Of a stretch of 64,000 nt of DNA, positions 36,615-44,856 are shown piece by piece. The stretch is taken from assembly GCF_039545035.1 (NCBI RefSeq), contig NZ_BAABRO010000018.1:1-64000 (forward strand), read 5' to 3'. The translations under genes and the position numbers were made by a program. The stretch is from Novipirellula caenicola (lineage in GTDB: Bacteria > Planctomycetota > Planctomycetia > Pirellulales > Pirellulaceae). The first letter of the stretch is position 1. Every line of letters starts with the position of its first letter. The notes under the pieces are model-generated. The model saw only the letters and a list, made by a program, of their open reading frames with translations, had not been told where the DNA came from and made no database searches.

Positions 36615-36874
36615 TAAATCAACAAGCCGCTCACGAATTCCGCTACCAAGCTTCCGCCTCTGATCCGTTCTCAGACAATGCCTGGCCTGGATCAAGTCGG
36701 TACGTAGGCCGGATCAAGTCCTAACGTCGCCGGACCAAGTCGCGCTGAAGCGACACCGATCCAGCGATTGAAGGCGATATCCGAGTTCATAACCGCCGTC
36801 ACGCCGGATCTTCGCTCCGCCGCGATCCGGCTTGCAGCGGGTGACGCTTCTTTGCATGGCGATCGGCGATGCCG

Positions 36875-37870
36875 TTATTCCGCGAGCAATGCGTCGGCTT
36901 CTTGTTCCGCCTTTGCCATCACGTCGGCGATGCTGACGTATTGACCGCCTTGGTTCTTGCTTTCCATCGCGGCTTGCATGAATGCATAAAGCTCGATCGT
37001 TTCAGCAGGATCGACTGGCGACTCGTGAGTCCGAAAGAATTTGGCGATTTGCACCAGCAGCGGTTTGTAGCCCGCGTAATCGCCTAAGGGCAGCACCTTT
37101 TTTTCGCCAAATGCGATTCCGCCATATCCGCTTTTGCCCGACTTGATTCCGCGAAACGTTGCGAGCCGCTGGTCCTGCCATTGTCCGATGGCCAGTTCCG
37201 CTTGGGGTGTTGATTCGTGACGCACTTTTTCGCAGCCGGGGCCCATGCACGCGTAGAGAGCCTCGACGCCGTGGATACCGTACCAATACAGATCGGTATG
37301 CGACGGTTCGAGTGAACAAGGGCTGTAGGTTTGACATCCAAGAACGTCTCCGAAGTCAGACGACTGGATCGCGTCGATGCCGCTGATGTAACGCAGTGAC
37401 GAACTCGAAAACATCGGAACGTCGTACTTTTTCGCCGCACGATAGATTGCCACCACTTCGCTAAGATTGGATCCGACCGGTTTATCAATAAAGACCGGTT
37501 TGCCCGCCTTGAACACCGCGAGGGCTTGTTCTAAATGCGGTTTGCCATCGTTGGTTTCCAGCAGGACACAATCCACTTTCTTGAGCAACACGTCGATCGA
37601 ATCCACGATTTCGACATCCATCGCCTTGATGGCTTCGGTGTATTTGGGGATGCGACTCGTACTCGATTCGATATCGCGACTGCCGTAGGGATAGGCCGCC
37701 ACGACGCGGCAATTCGCCAACTCTGGCTGCGACGGCGCTTGATTAAACTCCTTCGTAAACGCAATCGCGTGGGAAGTGTCCAGCCCGATGATACCGATCG
37801 ACAAGGTGTCTTCGGCGAGGGTGGTCAAGGCGGAAAAAAGTATTGCAATCATGCACAGAGAGATTCTCAT
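36875..37870 (-). CDS. Exported Gfo/Idh/MocA-family oxidoreductase
   Basis: A 331-residue NAD(P)-type oxidoreductase with a signal sequence (MRISLCMIAILFSALTTLAE). The Rossmann part begins SIGIIGLDTSHAIAF, where the usual GxGxxG glycines are partly replaced (G-x-x-x-x-S-H), and continues to CVLLETNDGKPHLEQA and the family motif VFIDKPVG, here Asp-Lys-Pro instead of Glu-Lys-Pro. The C-terminal half has the mixed beta-sheet pattern of the family (YWYGIHGVEALYACMGPG). Exported relatives are abundant in planctomycetes and are thought to act on sugars; the reduced dinucleotide motif makes cofactor use uncertain. The gene is bracketed by inverted copies of a palindromic repeat. Confidence 0.82.
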   Translation of the reverse strand: MRISLCMIAILFSALTTLAEDTLSIGIIGLDTSHAIAFTKEFNQAPSQPELANCRVVAAYPYGSRDIESSTSRIPKYTEAIKAMDVEIVDSIDVLLKKVDCVLLETNDGKPHLEQALAVFKAGKPVFIDKPVGSNLSEVVAIYRAAKKYDVPMFSSSSLRYISGIDAIQSSDFGDVLGCQTYSPCSLEPSHTDLYWYGIHGVEALYACMGPGCEKVRHESTPQAELAIGQWQDQRLATFRGIKSGKSGYGGIAFGEKKVLPLGDYAGYKPLLVQIAKFFRTHESPVDPAETIELYAFMQAAMESKNQGGQYVSIADVMAKAEQEADALLAE

Positions 37871-37912
37871 GGATCGGTCTCGAGGTGGGGCAATTTAGGA
37901 GAGGGAAGGGGT

Positions 37913-38130
37913 GTATGATGGACTTCCTAGTCCGTCAATGGTGGATTCGACGGAATAGGAAGTCCATCGTACGACTAAATCAACGAAACTCTTGACGGCT
38001 TATTGATTTCGTGAAGTTTCCTGCGGCGAGGGGTGCTTGATGAACTTACAAGTCCGTCAATGGCGGATTCGACGGACTAGGAAGTCCGTCGTACGACTAA
38101 ATCAACGAAACTCTTGACGAGTTCCGCTAC
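37913..38130. repeat. Dispersed palindromic repeat, copies B and C in tandem
   Basis: Two hairpins of the same family: B with arms 37913-37936 and 37949-37972, and C with arms about 38036-38058 and 38071-38094 (left arm of C more diverged). Each is followed by ACTAAATCAACGAAACTCTT. The unit between them includes GAAGTTTCCTGCGGCGAGGG, which is the reverse complement of the right flank of copy A, and C ends in GACGAGTTCCGCTAC as in A. The whole is therefore inverted relative to copy A. The interval 37871-38166 has no gene. Confidence 0.8.
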
Positions 38131-38166
38131 GAAGGGTGTTACACCTCACCTCGTCGGCGTCCAAAC

Positions 38167-39450
38167 TTACGCTTGGCGAGGCTCCCAGCCTTTGGCGTAT
38201 TCACGGCTCCAAAGCTTGTTGGCTTCGGCGTTGTTTTCGATGTGACCGTTGGTTGGGTTGGTTTGCAGGACGGATCCGGTGCGGAAGGCAATGTTGCCCA
38301 AATGACACAACAGCGTGCTGCGATGCGCTTCCTCAATGTCCGCGTTTGTTCGCCGTGGTGAGCGAACGGCGGTCAAAAAATCAGTAAAGTGATCGGGGTC
38401 ACCAGCGGGTCCCGAATTGGTTGAAACCTCTCGGCCCTTCATGTCGTAAACCGTATAGCCGGCGCCCCGCATCACCACCGATCCTTCGGTGCCATGAATG
38501 CTGATGCCAAACCCGGTATCATGCGGTCCGAGCGGCGACCAACTGAGCCCTTCCCACGTGATCGTTTTGCCTTCGGGGAAATCAAACGTGGCCATCATCG
38601 TGTCGGGCGTTTCTTGGTCGTCATCGTGACGATATTTTCCGCCACCCGCGGTGACTCGCGTTGGAAAGGTCAGCCCTAGAGCCCAGCGAGCGACGTCCAA
38701 GCCGTGCACGCCGTTATTGCCCATTTCGCCGTTCCCCCAGTGCCAATGCCAGTGCCAATTGTAATGGACCAGGTTGTCTTTGAATTCACGGCGTGGCGCA
38801 GGCCCTTGCCACAAATCCCAATCGAGCCAATCGGGCGTTGGCGCTGGTTTGCCCTTGCCAATCGAACCTCGCCGATTGTTGTACCAAGTGCGAGCGTATA
38901 GGGTTTGACCGATTTCGCCGGCATGGATCTTCTTGACCGCTTCGATCAGTGCCGGCCAACTACGACGCTGGGTCCCCATTTGCACTACACGATTGTTGCG
39001 TCGGGCCGCGGCCAGCGCCCATTCGCCTTCGGCCGCGGTGCCGCTGCAAGGTTTTTCCACGTAGACGTGTTTCCCCGCGTCACACCCGAGAATGGTCGCC
39101 GGAGCGTGCCAGTGGTTCGGAGCCGCCACCACCAACGCATCGACGTTTTTATCATCCAGCACATGGCGGAAATCAGTGACGATTTTGGGGCGTTGCCCCT
39201 GCTTGGATGCCACCAGTTCCGCGGTGCGATCGGCAGCACGCGAATCGACATCACAAATGTAGTCGATGCGAGTGTTGGGAAGAGCCATCATGCCAGAGGT
39301 GATCGCACGGCCGCGGCCGTTGACCCCCATGATGCCCAGCGAAACGGTCTCACTGGGCGTCGCGTCGCTTGCCGTCAGTGTCTTGGTCGCGGTTGCCGTG
39401 AACGCCGCGGCCGCAGCGGTGGACTTTAGAAATAGACGTCGATCATTCAT
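38167..39450 (-). CDS. Tat-exported Gfo/Idh/MocA-family oxidoreductase
   Basis: A 427-residue protein with a twin-arginine leader (NDRRLFLKSTAAAAAFTATA). Family features are clear: SLGIMGVNGRGRAI (dinucleotide loop), YICDVDSRA with the acidic residue that prefers NAD, VVAAPNHWHAPATI, and HVYVEKPCSG with the conserved Glu-Lys-Pro. The C-terminal part has HYNWHWHWHWGNGEMGNNGVH, a His/Trp-rich loop often seen in this subfamily, and HGLDVARWALG. Residue layout matches glycosidase-related NAD-dependent members, so a sugar substrate is likely but unspecified. It lies downstream of repeat copy C and is separate from the shorter oxidoreductase. Confidence 0.9.
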   Translation of the reverse strand: MNDRRLFLKSTAAAAAFTATATKTLTASDATPSETVSLGIMGVNGRGRAITSGMMALPNTRIDYICDVDSRAADRTAELVASKQGQRPKIVTDFRHVLDDKNVDALVVAAPNHWHAPATILGCDAGKHVYVEKPCSGTAAEGEWALAAARRNNRVVQMGTQRRSWPALIEAVKKIHAGEIGQTLYARTWYNNRRGSIGKGKPAPTPDWLDWDLWQGPAPRREFKDNLVHYNWHWHWHWGNGEMGNNGVHGLDVARWALGLTFPTRVTAGGGKYRHDDDQETPDTMMATFDFPEGKTITWEGLSWSPLGPHDTGFGISIHGTEGSVVMRGAGYTVYDMKGREVSTNSGPAGDPDHFTDFLTAVRSPRRTNADIEEAHRSTLLCHLGNIAFRTGSVLQTNPTNGHIENNAEANKLWSREYAKGWEPRQA

Positions 39451-39589
39451 TGCACAGTCTCAGGTGGGAAAGGGGGCAGAAAACGGGTAGGCATCAAACG
39501 GAGGGAGTTATCAAATCGGCTAGCGCGCCCGAGCGGCGGCTAGCGTTCCCAGGGCGGGCAGCTAGCGATCCAAACGCGGTGCGAGGGGA

Positions 39590-40180
39590 TCACTCCAGAT
39601 TTTTGACGACGTCAAGAATTTTGGCGGGATCCTGTTTGGCTTGGACTTTGTCATCCCGGTAAGCGATCTTTCCATCGCGATCGATCACAAACGTCCATCG
39701 CTTGGCCGTCACGTCGCGTTTTAAAACCCGTTCGCTACCGTCGATGATCGCCTTGACCGACTTGGAACCGCGAGTGATTGGCACTCCAAATTTTTCAGCA
39801 ACCTTGCCATCCACGTCGGCCAACAAGGGAAAGTTCAACTCGTGTGCCTTTTTGAACCATTGATGGTTCTCGACCGAGTCGCCGCTGACCCCGACAACCT
39901 CGACCTGTTGCGACGCCAAGTCAGCCAACGTGTCACGATAACCACAAGCTTGCGCGGTGCAGCCACCGGTCATATCCGCTGGGTAGAAATAAAGCACGAC
40001 GACCTTCTTGCCGAAATGGTCAGCCGAATTCCAGAGTTTGCCTTGGTCGTCTTGGACCGAAAACTCAGGCGCCTTGTCACCAACATCCAGCGCGCCGCCT
40101 TGCTCTTTGGCGACCGCCGTGGACGTCGTCAACCAACACAGAAGCATCAAAGTGACACCTGCAAAAGTGGAGCGTAACAT
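39590..40180 (-). CDS. Exported BCP-type peroxiredoxin
   Basis: A 196-residue thiol peroxidase with a signal sequence (FAGVTLMLLCWLTTSTAVA), so it is likely periplasmic. Residues 32-45 (DVGDKAPEFSVQDDQG) and VVVLYFYPADMTGGCTAQACGYRD show the peroxiredoxin fold with peroxidatic Cys74 and a second Cys79 five residues later, as in the BCP/PrxQ type. The usual TPGC is TGGC here, a change of the conserved Pro that normally shapes the active site. WTFVIDRDGKIAYRDD closes the domain. It would reduce peroxides using an unknown thiol donor. A cytoplasmic relative lies at 60426-60896. Confidence 0.88.
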   Translation of the reverse strand: MLRSTFAGVTLMLLCWLTTSTAVAKEQGGALDVGDKAPEFSVQDDQGKLWNSADHFGKKVVVLYFYPADMTGGCTAQACGYRDTLADLASQQVEVVGVSGDSVENHQWFKKAHELNFPLLADVDGKVAEKFGVPITRGSKSVKAIIDGSERVLKRDVTAKRWTFVIDRDGKIAYRDDKVQAKQDPAKILDVVKNLE

Positions 40181-40491
40181 AGACTTTTCTCTATAGAGTT
40201 ATGGGGAGGATGTTCCTATTGAAGTCCGAATTATAGACGATGTGAACGAAAGCGGGGGCAGACGACAAAAAAGGTTTGGCGCTCATTTTGTCGATGACTG
40301 CCTGCTGCGCGAGTGACCGCAGCCAAGGATTGCCAATTCGCTCACATTTTCGCTGGTTTTTGCCGTGATCACGCGCGGGGCGGCCGCGGCAATCCGCTAG
40401 ACTAATGGGGGGACCATAGGAAATCGCATTGCCAATGGGCGTTTCGCCGTTACCGCCAGCGTCGTTGGCCAGAAAGGGAGAGTTTGCTGGA
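40181..40491. other. Intergenic region, divergent promoters expected
   Basis: About 310 bases between the peroxiredoxin (minus) and the PDZ protein (plus). No gene or clear regulatory motif was recognised. GGGAGAG lies about 12 bases before the ATG at 40492 and may act in ribosome binding. Confidence 0.35.
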
Positions 40492-41160
40492 ATGTTTCAA
40501 TTCAAACGTATTGCGAAGAGGCTTGTCATCGCCATTGTGGTTGCCGGTGTTTTGCCTACCGCGAGCCCGCAACCAGTATGGGGCGACGATCCAGCCAGTC
40601 GTGCTGCGGTCAGGCCTGTCGAGCCCATCAAAGCCGAAGTGCCCGTCAAAGCCGAAGCGCCCGTCAAACGAGCCGACTCAGCTAAACCAGCCGAGCCGGT
40701 TAAACGACCCACGCAAATGGAGGGGACATTGCCTCCGCCGCGAGCGACTCGGGGCAAGCCGGCTCAACCAAGTTTGCCCAGCGTAAAACCAGCGGCAGCG
40801 CCGTCACGCCAATCCAACGCGCCCCAAGCAGAGCGTCCTCGACTCGGATTGAATGTGAATGCCGAGCAGGCTGTCATCAATACGGTTTATCCTGACAGCG
40901 GAGCCGCGGCAGCGGGGGTGCGGCCGGGGGGCCGGATCGTCGCGATTGATGGGCAGCCAGTCCGCAACGTCGAAGATCTAAAACGCGTCCTTCGCGATCG
41001 GACGTCACTCGATACGGTGATTCTGCAAGTGGATTACCGGGCTTCCGCTGCCTCGCGTGTCGGCCAGCCGCGGACGCCGTCGATCAAAACGTTTCGTGTC
41101 CCGCTGGGGAAACCGAAGGTCATTTATCTGGAACTGCCTGCGCCAGCGAAGGAAAAGTGA
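40492..41160 (+). CDS. Exported protein with Pro/Lys-rich linker and PDZ domain
   Basis: The ATG at 40492 gives 222 residues with a signal sequence (RLVIAIVVAGVLPTASPQPVWG). Residues about 35-115 form a low-complexity linker of repeated Pro-Val-Lys-Ala/Arg-Pro units (VEPIKAEVPVKAEAPVK). A single PDZ domain follows (RLGLNVNAEQAVINTVYPDSGAAAAGVRPGGRIVAIDG, then VEDLKRVL and VILQVDYR). No protease domain is present, so it probably serves as an envelope adaptor that binds C-terminal peptides. An in-frame start 21 codons upstream is possible but would bury the signal. Confidence 0.78.
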   Translation: MFQFKRIAKRLVIAIVVAGVLPTASPQPVWGDDPASRAAVRPVEPIKAEVPVKAEAPVKRADSAKPAEPVKRPTQMEGTLPPPRATRGKPAQPSLPSVKPAAAPSRQSNAPQAERPRLGLNVNAEQAVINTVYPDSGAAAAGVRPGGRIVAIDGQPVRNVEDLKRVLRDRTSLDTVILQVDYRASAASRVGQPRTPSIKTFRVPLGKPKVIYLELPAPAKEK

Positions 41161-41394
41161 TCGCGATGTTGCGGGCGGCAAATCGAAACTTTTTTTGATT
41201 TTCTCGACCGCCTCGGGCAAAAACGCAAGCTAGAGTTTGAATACGGGTTTAGGAATCACAACGCTCGAGACTTCGGTTTCGCAAGCGTTGTGACCAGCAG
41301 CGGGGGAAAAATCGGATGTTGTTTGTCACAACTTTCTGTCCATCATCGGTCCTTGAGTGATCGACGATGATCTTCACTCATTTCGTACGCTGCC

Positions 41395-41646
41395 ATGGTC
41401 GATTCATTCGGGCTATCTCACCGTCCACTCGCCATCTTAGAAACGGCGCCGCCACACGTTTCGGAAGTGCAAGATCCGTCCAAGAGCCGCTTGACTCAGC
41501 GGAGCGAAGATCGTGTCGCCGAAACACTTCCCTCGGGTCGTCCTCCGGCCCCGAACACTCCTGGCAATACGGCCGTCGAATTGGTCAATCAAGCGGTCGA
41601 ATTACAGCAGCAATTGGCAGCCGGCTACATCGATATCCTGATGTAA
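41395..41646 (+). CDS. Small protein of unknown function
   Basis: Eighty-three residues with a polar, Pro/Ser-rich front half and a helical end (AVELVNQAVELQQQLAAGYI). No signal, membrane segment or strong ribosome site is visible. The helical tail and in-frame length argue against chance, but evidence is thin. An overlapping frame at 41367-41666 is judged a shadow because it has no fold character. Confidence 0.4.
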   Translation: MVDSFGLSHRPLAILETAPPHVSEVQDPSKSRLTQRSEDRVAETLPSGRPPAPNTPGNTAVELVNQAVELQQQLAAGYIDILM

Positions 41647-41774
41647 AACGCGAGCTTCTTTGCTAGCACGCAAAACTTTGGCATGGTGATTCCCGAAAAC
41701 TGCTCTCGCTCTCAGCGCGATAAGTTGAGACAACAGCGGCACGAACTGAATCTCACTTCCGAACGGAATCGAAC

Positions 41775-42272
41775 ATGCGAAATATCATCATCCTCGCCAT
41801 GTTAGTCGCAGGTGCATCAGCCGCGGGCTGGTTTCAAATCCAACGTGACGGCGAATACACGCGAATCGATATCAATCGCGCAGAAATTCGCGAAGACGCA
41901 CGCCGGGCAATCGACAAAGGACGTGAAATCCTTGACCGCCGCGATTCACAGCGTTCCGATTACCCCGATGCTCCATCGTCCGCCGGCCAACCGTATTCCC
42001 CCAACTACGATTCCGGATCCTATCCCGGCCCCACCGATTCGTACCAATCGCAATACCAAGATTACACGCCCACCACCGGCCCTCGTTACAACCAAGCAGA
42101 AGCCCCACGCGATTACCCCGCTTACGACAACCGCCAATACGATGCGGGACCTTATCCAAGCACCGGTCCCGCCCCGAATTACGGAACGACGCCCAGCACC
42201 AGTCCTTATCCCGGGCAATCGCCTGCGGATTATCCCCCCTACACCCCACCTCCTTACACGCCACGACGATAG
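41775..42272 (+). CDS. Exported Pro/Tyr-rich low-complexity protein
   Basis: A 165-residue protein with a short signal or anchor (MRNIIILAMLVAGASAAGWFQ), a helical region to about residue 60 with alternating charges (INRAEIREDARRAIDKGREILDR), and a Pro/Tyr/Ser/Gln-rich disordered tail ending in YPPYTPPPYTPRR. Tails of this sort occur in envelope or surface proteins. Function is not recognised. It is convergent with the flippase gene. Confidence 0.65.
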   Translation: MRNIIILAMLVAGASAAGWFQIQRDGEYTRIDINRAEIREDARRAIDKGREILDRRDSQRSDYPDAPSSAGQPYSPNYDSGSYPGPTDSYQSQYQDYTPTTGPRYNQAEAPRDYPAYDNRQYDAGPYPSTGPAPNYGTTPSTSPYPGQSPADYPPYTPPPYTPRR

Positions 42273-42394
42273 TCGGTGAAGGTTTGACGGACACGCCGGA
42301 GACCACCAACTCGTCGGCGAGCCCGCTCAATCCTTGAAAAGATCGCGACATCGCAGGCCCACCGTCATCGCAGATCCGCAAAGCGTCTTGCCAT

Positions 42395-43786
42395 TCAGCG
42401 AGGCGACTTGGACTCGGGCACTCGATCCGCTTGCGAATCGTTTTGACTTGCCACTGGACTGCGTGTTTTTCGCTTCCGGCTCATGCTCTGGGCTCGCAGT
42501 TTGCGAAAATGTCGGTTCGCGAACAACAAGTTTGAAATCGCAAACGAGCTGATCGAAATCGCATAGGCGGCTGCGGCCCCGGCGGCTCCAAAGGCTTGGA
42601 AAAACAAAACCAGCAAGACCACCAAGCCCACCGCGTGGATACACAACAGCGACAATAGCGTTCGTCGTTCGCCTGCAAAAAGCAAAAAGGTCGGCGAGAG
42701 TGAAAAGAGCGTCCACACGCTCGAGCCAAATGCGACGATACAAAGCGGGACGTAACTGTCGGAAAAACGCTCGCCGTACAACATCAGAATTTCGTCACCT
42801 GCGAAAATCACGACGACCAGGAACATCAGCACCCCGGTGCTAATCACCCAGAATCGCGTCCGCCGCATTTCGGTCAAGCGGCGCCACTGTGATGTTTCGA
42901 TCCCCAGCGCAATCGTCGGCTGATAGTACTTGTCCGTCGCCTTGGCAAGCAACAAAATCAAACATCCGGTTTCAAATGCAGGCGCCAAGATGGCGACCTC
43001 ATGACCTTGGTGTGGCACGTGGTAAGCCACCACCAACGTCGCGCGAAAAAGCCAGGCGATCAATGCGTAAAACACGAGGTACGAAAAACTGTCACGCGCC
43101 CAAGTCGACCTCACCGATGGGTCGATCACCTTTTCCGCATAGTGACGCGACCGACCAACCAATAGCGACATCGCGATGATCAGCCCCACCATGCTGCCGA
43201 TACAAAAACACAGCACCGCGCGAAATGGCGTGATTCCCACTTCGATCGTGGTGAATCCCACCAATGCCAACGTGGTCAACGGCACCAAGACTCGCGAGAT
43301 CAACGTCGCTCGCGTTGCCATTTGAAACGCCATCAACAAATCGATCGTCACCCCCGCGGCGGCAACCACCGGCAAGGAAACGATTGCCAAGAACATGACG
43401 TTGCGATGGTTTGTTTCGAGTACGGGGATCTGCATCAACGCGACCCCCAATCCCACCAACAAACTCATCAGCAGCGTGCCGCCATAAGCAAACCGCAAAT
43501 AACCACGCAGCGGACTGGGTTGGTCGCCCGCCACATAGACCGGAACAATACGCAGTCCGTATTTTCCAAACCCCGCCTCACCAAGCGATGCCAGCAGCCC
43601 CAACGTCGCGATCGCCCCGACATACTGTTCAAAGTCGTCGTCCGCCAATTGCCGTGCCAGCAGCATCGTGATCATATAGCCCACCAAAACGCCAATCACG
43701 TTCAGCGTGGTCAATACGATCGTGGTCACCCCCTCTCGCTGTGGCAATGACGTGTGAAAGGTTGCTTCAACGTGTAGGGGGGGCAT
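42395..43786 (-). CDS. Polysaccharide flippase (Wzx/MATE-like)
   Basis: A 463-residue membrane protein with about twelve hydrophobic helices and a basic C-terminal tail (SRKRKTRS). The opening LTTLNVIGVLVGYMITMLLARQL and following GAIATLGLLASLGEAGFGKYGLR are typical of the oligosaccharide flippase branch of the MOP superfamily, which moves lipid-linked sugar units across the inner membrane. The WecA/TagO-like and ligase-like genes at 52-55.7 kb would act before and after it in the same pathway, although they are 8 kb away. No glycosyltransferases are adjacent. Confidence 0.82.
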   Translation of the reverse strand: MPPLHVEATFHTSLPQREGVTTIVLTTLNVIGVLVGYMITMLLARQLADDDFEQYVGAIATLGLLASLGEAGFGKYGLRIVPVYVAGDQPSPLRGYLRFAYGGTLLMSLLVGLGVALMQIPVLETNHRNVMFLAIVSLPVVAAAGVTIDLLMAFQMATRATLISRVLVPLTTLALVGFTTIEVGITPFRAVLCFCIGSMVGLIIAMSLLVGRSRHYAEKVIDPSVRSTWARDSFSYLVFYALIAWLFRATLVVAYHVPHQGHEVAILAPAFETGCLILLLAKATDKYYQPTIALGIETSQWRRLTEMRRTRFWVISTGVLMFLVVVIFAGDEILMLYGERFSDSYVPLCIVAFGSSVWTLFSLSPTFLLFAGERRTLLSLLCIHAVGLVVLLVLFFQAFGAAGAAAAYAISISSFAISNLLFANRHFRKLRAQSMSRKRKTRSPVASQNDSQADRVPESKSPR

Positions 43787-43868
43787 CAGCGATTACAGTC
43801 TATTTGCGGATCAAGGCGGGAGCATCATTATAGACGCTGTTCCGAACGCGAGTGAGTGCCCCGGGCCA

Positions 43869-44270
43869 TTATCTCGCGTGGTTCGCAGCATCGATTCGAC
43901 CGGCCATCCATTCGGCGATCGGTCGGCCCGATTGACTCTGCTGCAACACAGTTTTCAAGATCGAAACGATAGGAGTCGCCAGAAACATGCCAACGATTCC
44001 CCGGATCAATCCGAAAAAAACTATCCCAACAGCAACACAGTAGGGCGGACGTCAAATGACTTGCCCATCACCTGCTGCTCGATGGCGTTTCCATTAACAA
44101 ATTGAATCGTGTTAATCAGTATAAAACACACGATTGCCGCGGTGGGCGACATCTCCGTACTGAGTGCCAAGAAAGGAAGCGGCAGCACATTTTTCACACA
44201 AAATACTTGCGAGCGTGCTCTTCAATCTCGGCCAGCAATGCTCTCGGCAGCGATTCATTTTCCAAGATCG
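43869..44270 (-). pseudogene. AI-2E/PerM-family transporter, frameshifted remnant
   Basis: Three fragments in different minus-strand frames line up with the AI-2E family order. ESLPRALLAEIEEHARKYFV lies at 44194-44270 and stops. Then VLPLPFLALSTEMSPTAAIV, followed by TIQFVNGNAIEQQVMGKSFD, runs at 44021-44188 up to a TAG. Then VFFGLIRGIVGMFLATPIVS and RPIAEWMAGR run in the next frame to the TAA at 43869. The frame break falls at a run of seven A residues (44014-44020). The usual helices between the first two fragments are missing, so there is also an internal deletion. Further upstream frames to about 44577 may be N-terminal debris. Confidence 0.75.
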
Positions 44271-44586
44271 AAATAGGATGCATCGACCCTTTTGGAATAG
44301 GGTTCGACCGCAGCGGTATCGACCGACACCGCAACATCCGCTTGCGATTCCGACTCGATCATTACATAAACATCATCCCCGTCCCTCCGAGGCAACGGCT
44401 CGGACGGCGGGAAGCCGTCGCTGCAGAATCGATGACGCTTGGCTTGATGACGCCACGATCAGCATCCTTAAAACCGGCCTGCCGCTGCTCTGGACCTTGG
44501 CTTGGCGTCGGCGGCGTCGCTTCGCGTGGGGTCGCTTCGCTATTTAGCGCATCCGGCACATGATCGACCACCCCCAATCCTTTGCT

Positions 44587-44850
44587 CTACCGCTGCGGCC
44601 GGCGTAGCAGATGGTCTCGATACGTCATCGTTTCGACATCGGTATAAAACAATGCCGTTGGATCGATTCCCCAACGCTGGTTGTGTTCGATGATCGGTTT
44701 TACGTAGCGAGTCGTCCCCACCCAAGGCAAAACAACGCACCACAAGACAACCAACACCCCAATCGCAAGCAACAATTGAAGTGCCCCGCGTGTTGGATTC
44801 GGTTGTAGTTTCGCCGCGTCGTCCATACTTCTTTCTGACTCTGTTTTCAC
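44587..44850 (-). CDS. Small single-pass membrane protein next to YeiH-like gene
   Basis: Eighty-seven residues from a GTG six bases after the stop of the upstream transporter gene; an ATG at 44826 is an alternative. One hydrophobic helix (ALQLLLAIGVLVVLWCVVLPWV) is followed by a polar tail (YVKPIIEHNQRWGIDPTALFYT). The tight spacing suggests an operon with the transporter, for which it could be a small accessory subunit. No family is recognised. Confidence 0.65.
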   Translation of the reverse strand: MKTESERSMDDAAKLQPNPTRGALQLLLAIGVLVVLWCVVLPWVGTTRYVKPIIEHNQRWGIDPTALFYTDVETMTYRDHLLRRPQR

Positions 44851-44856
44851 GATCGC

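Noticed and set aside
44102-44563. 153-codon plus-strand frame
   Set aside because: It runs opposite the AI-2E pseudogene and its residues have no membrane or domain character.
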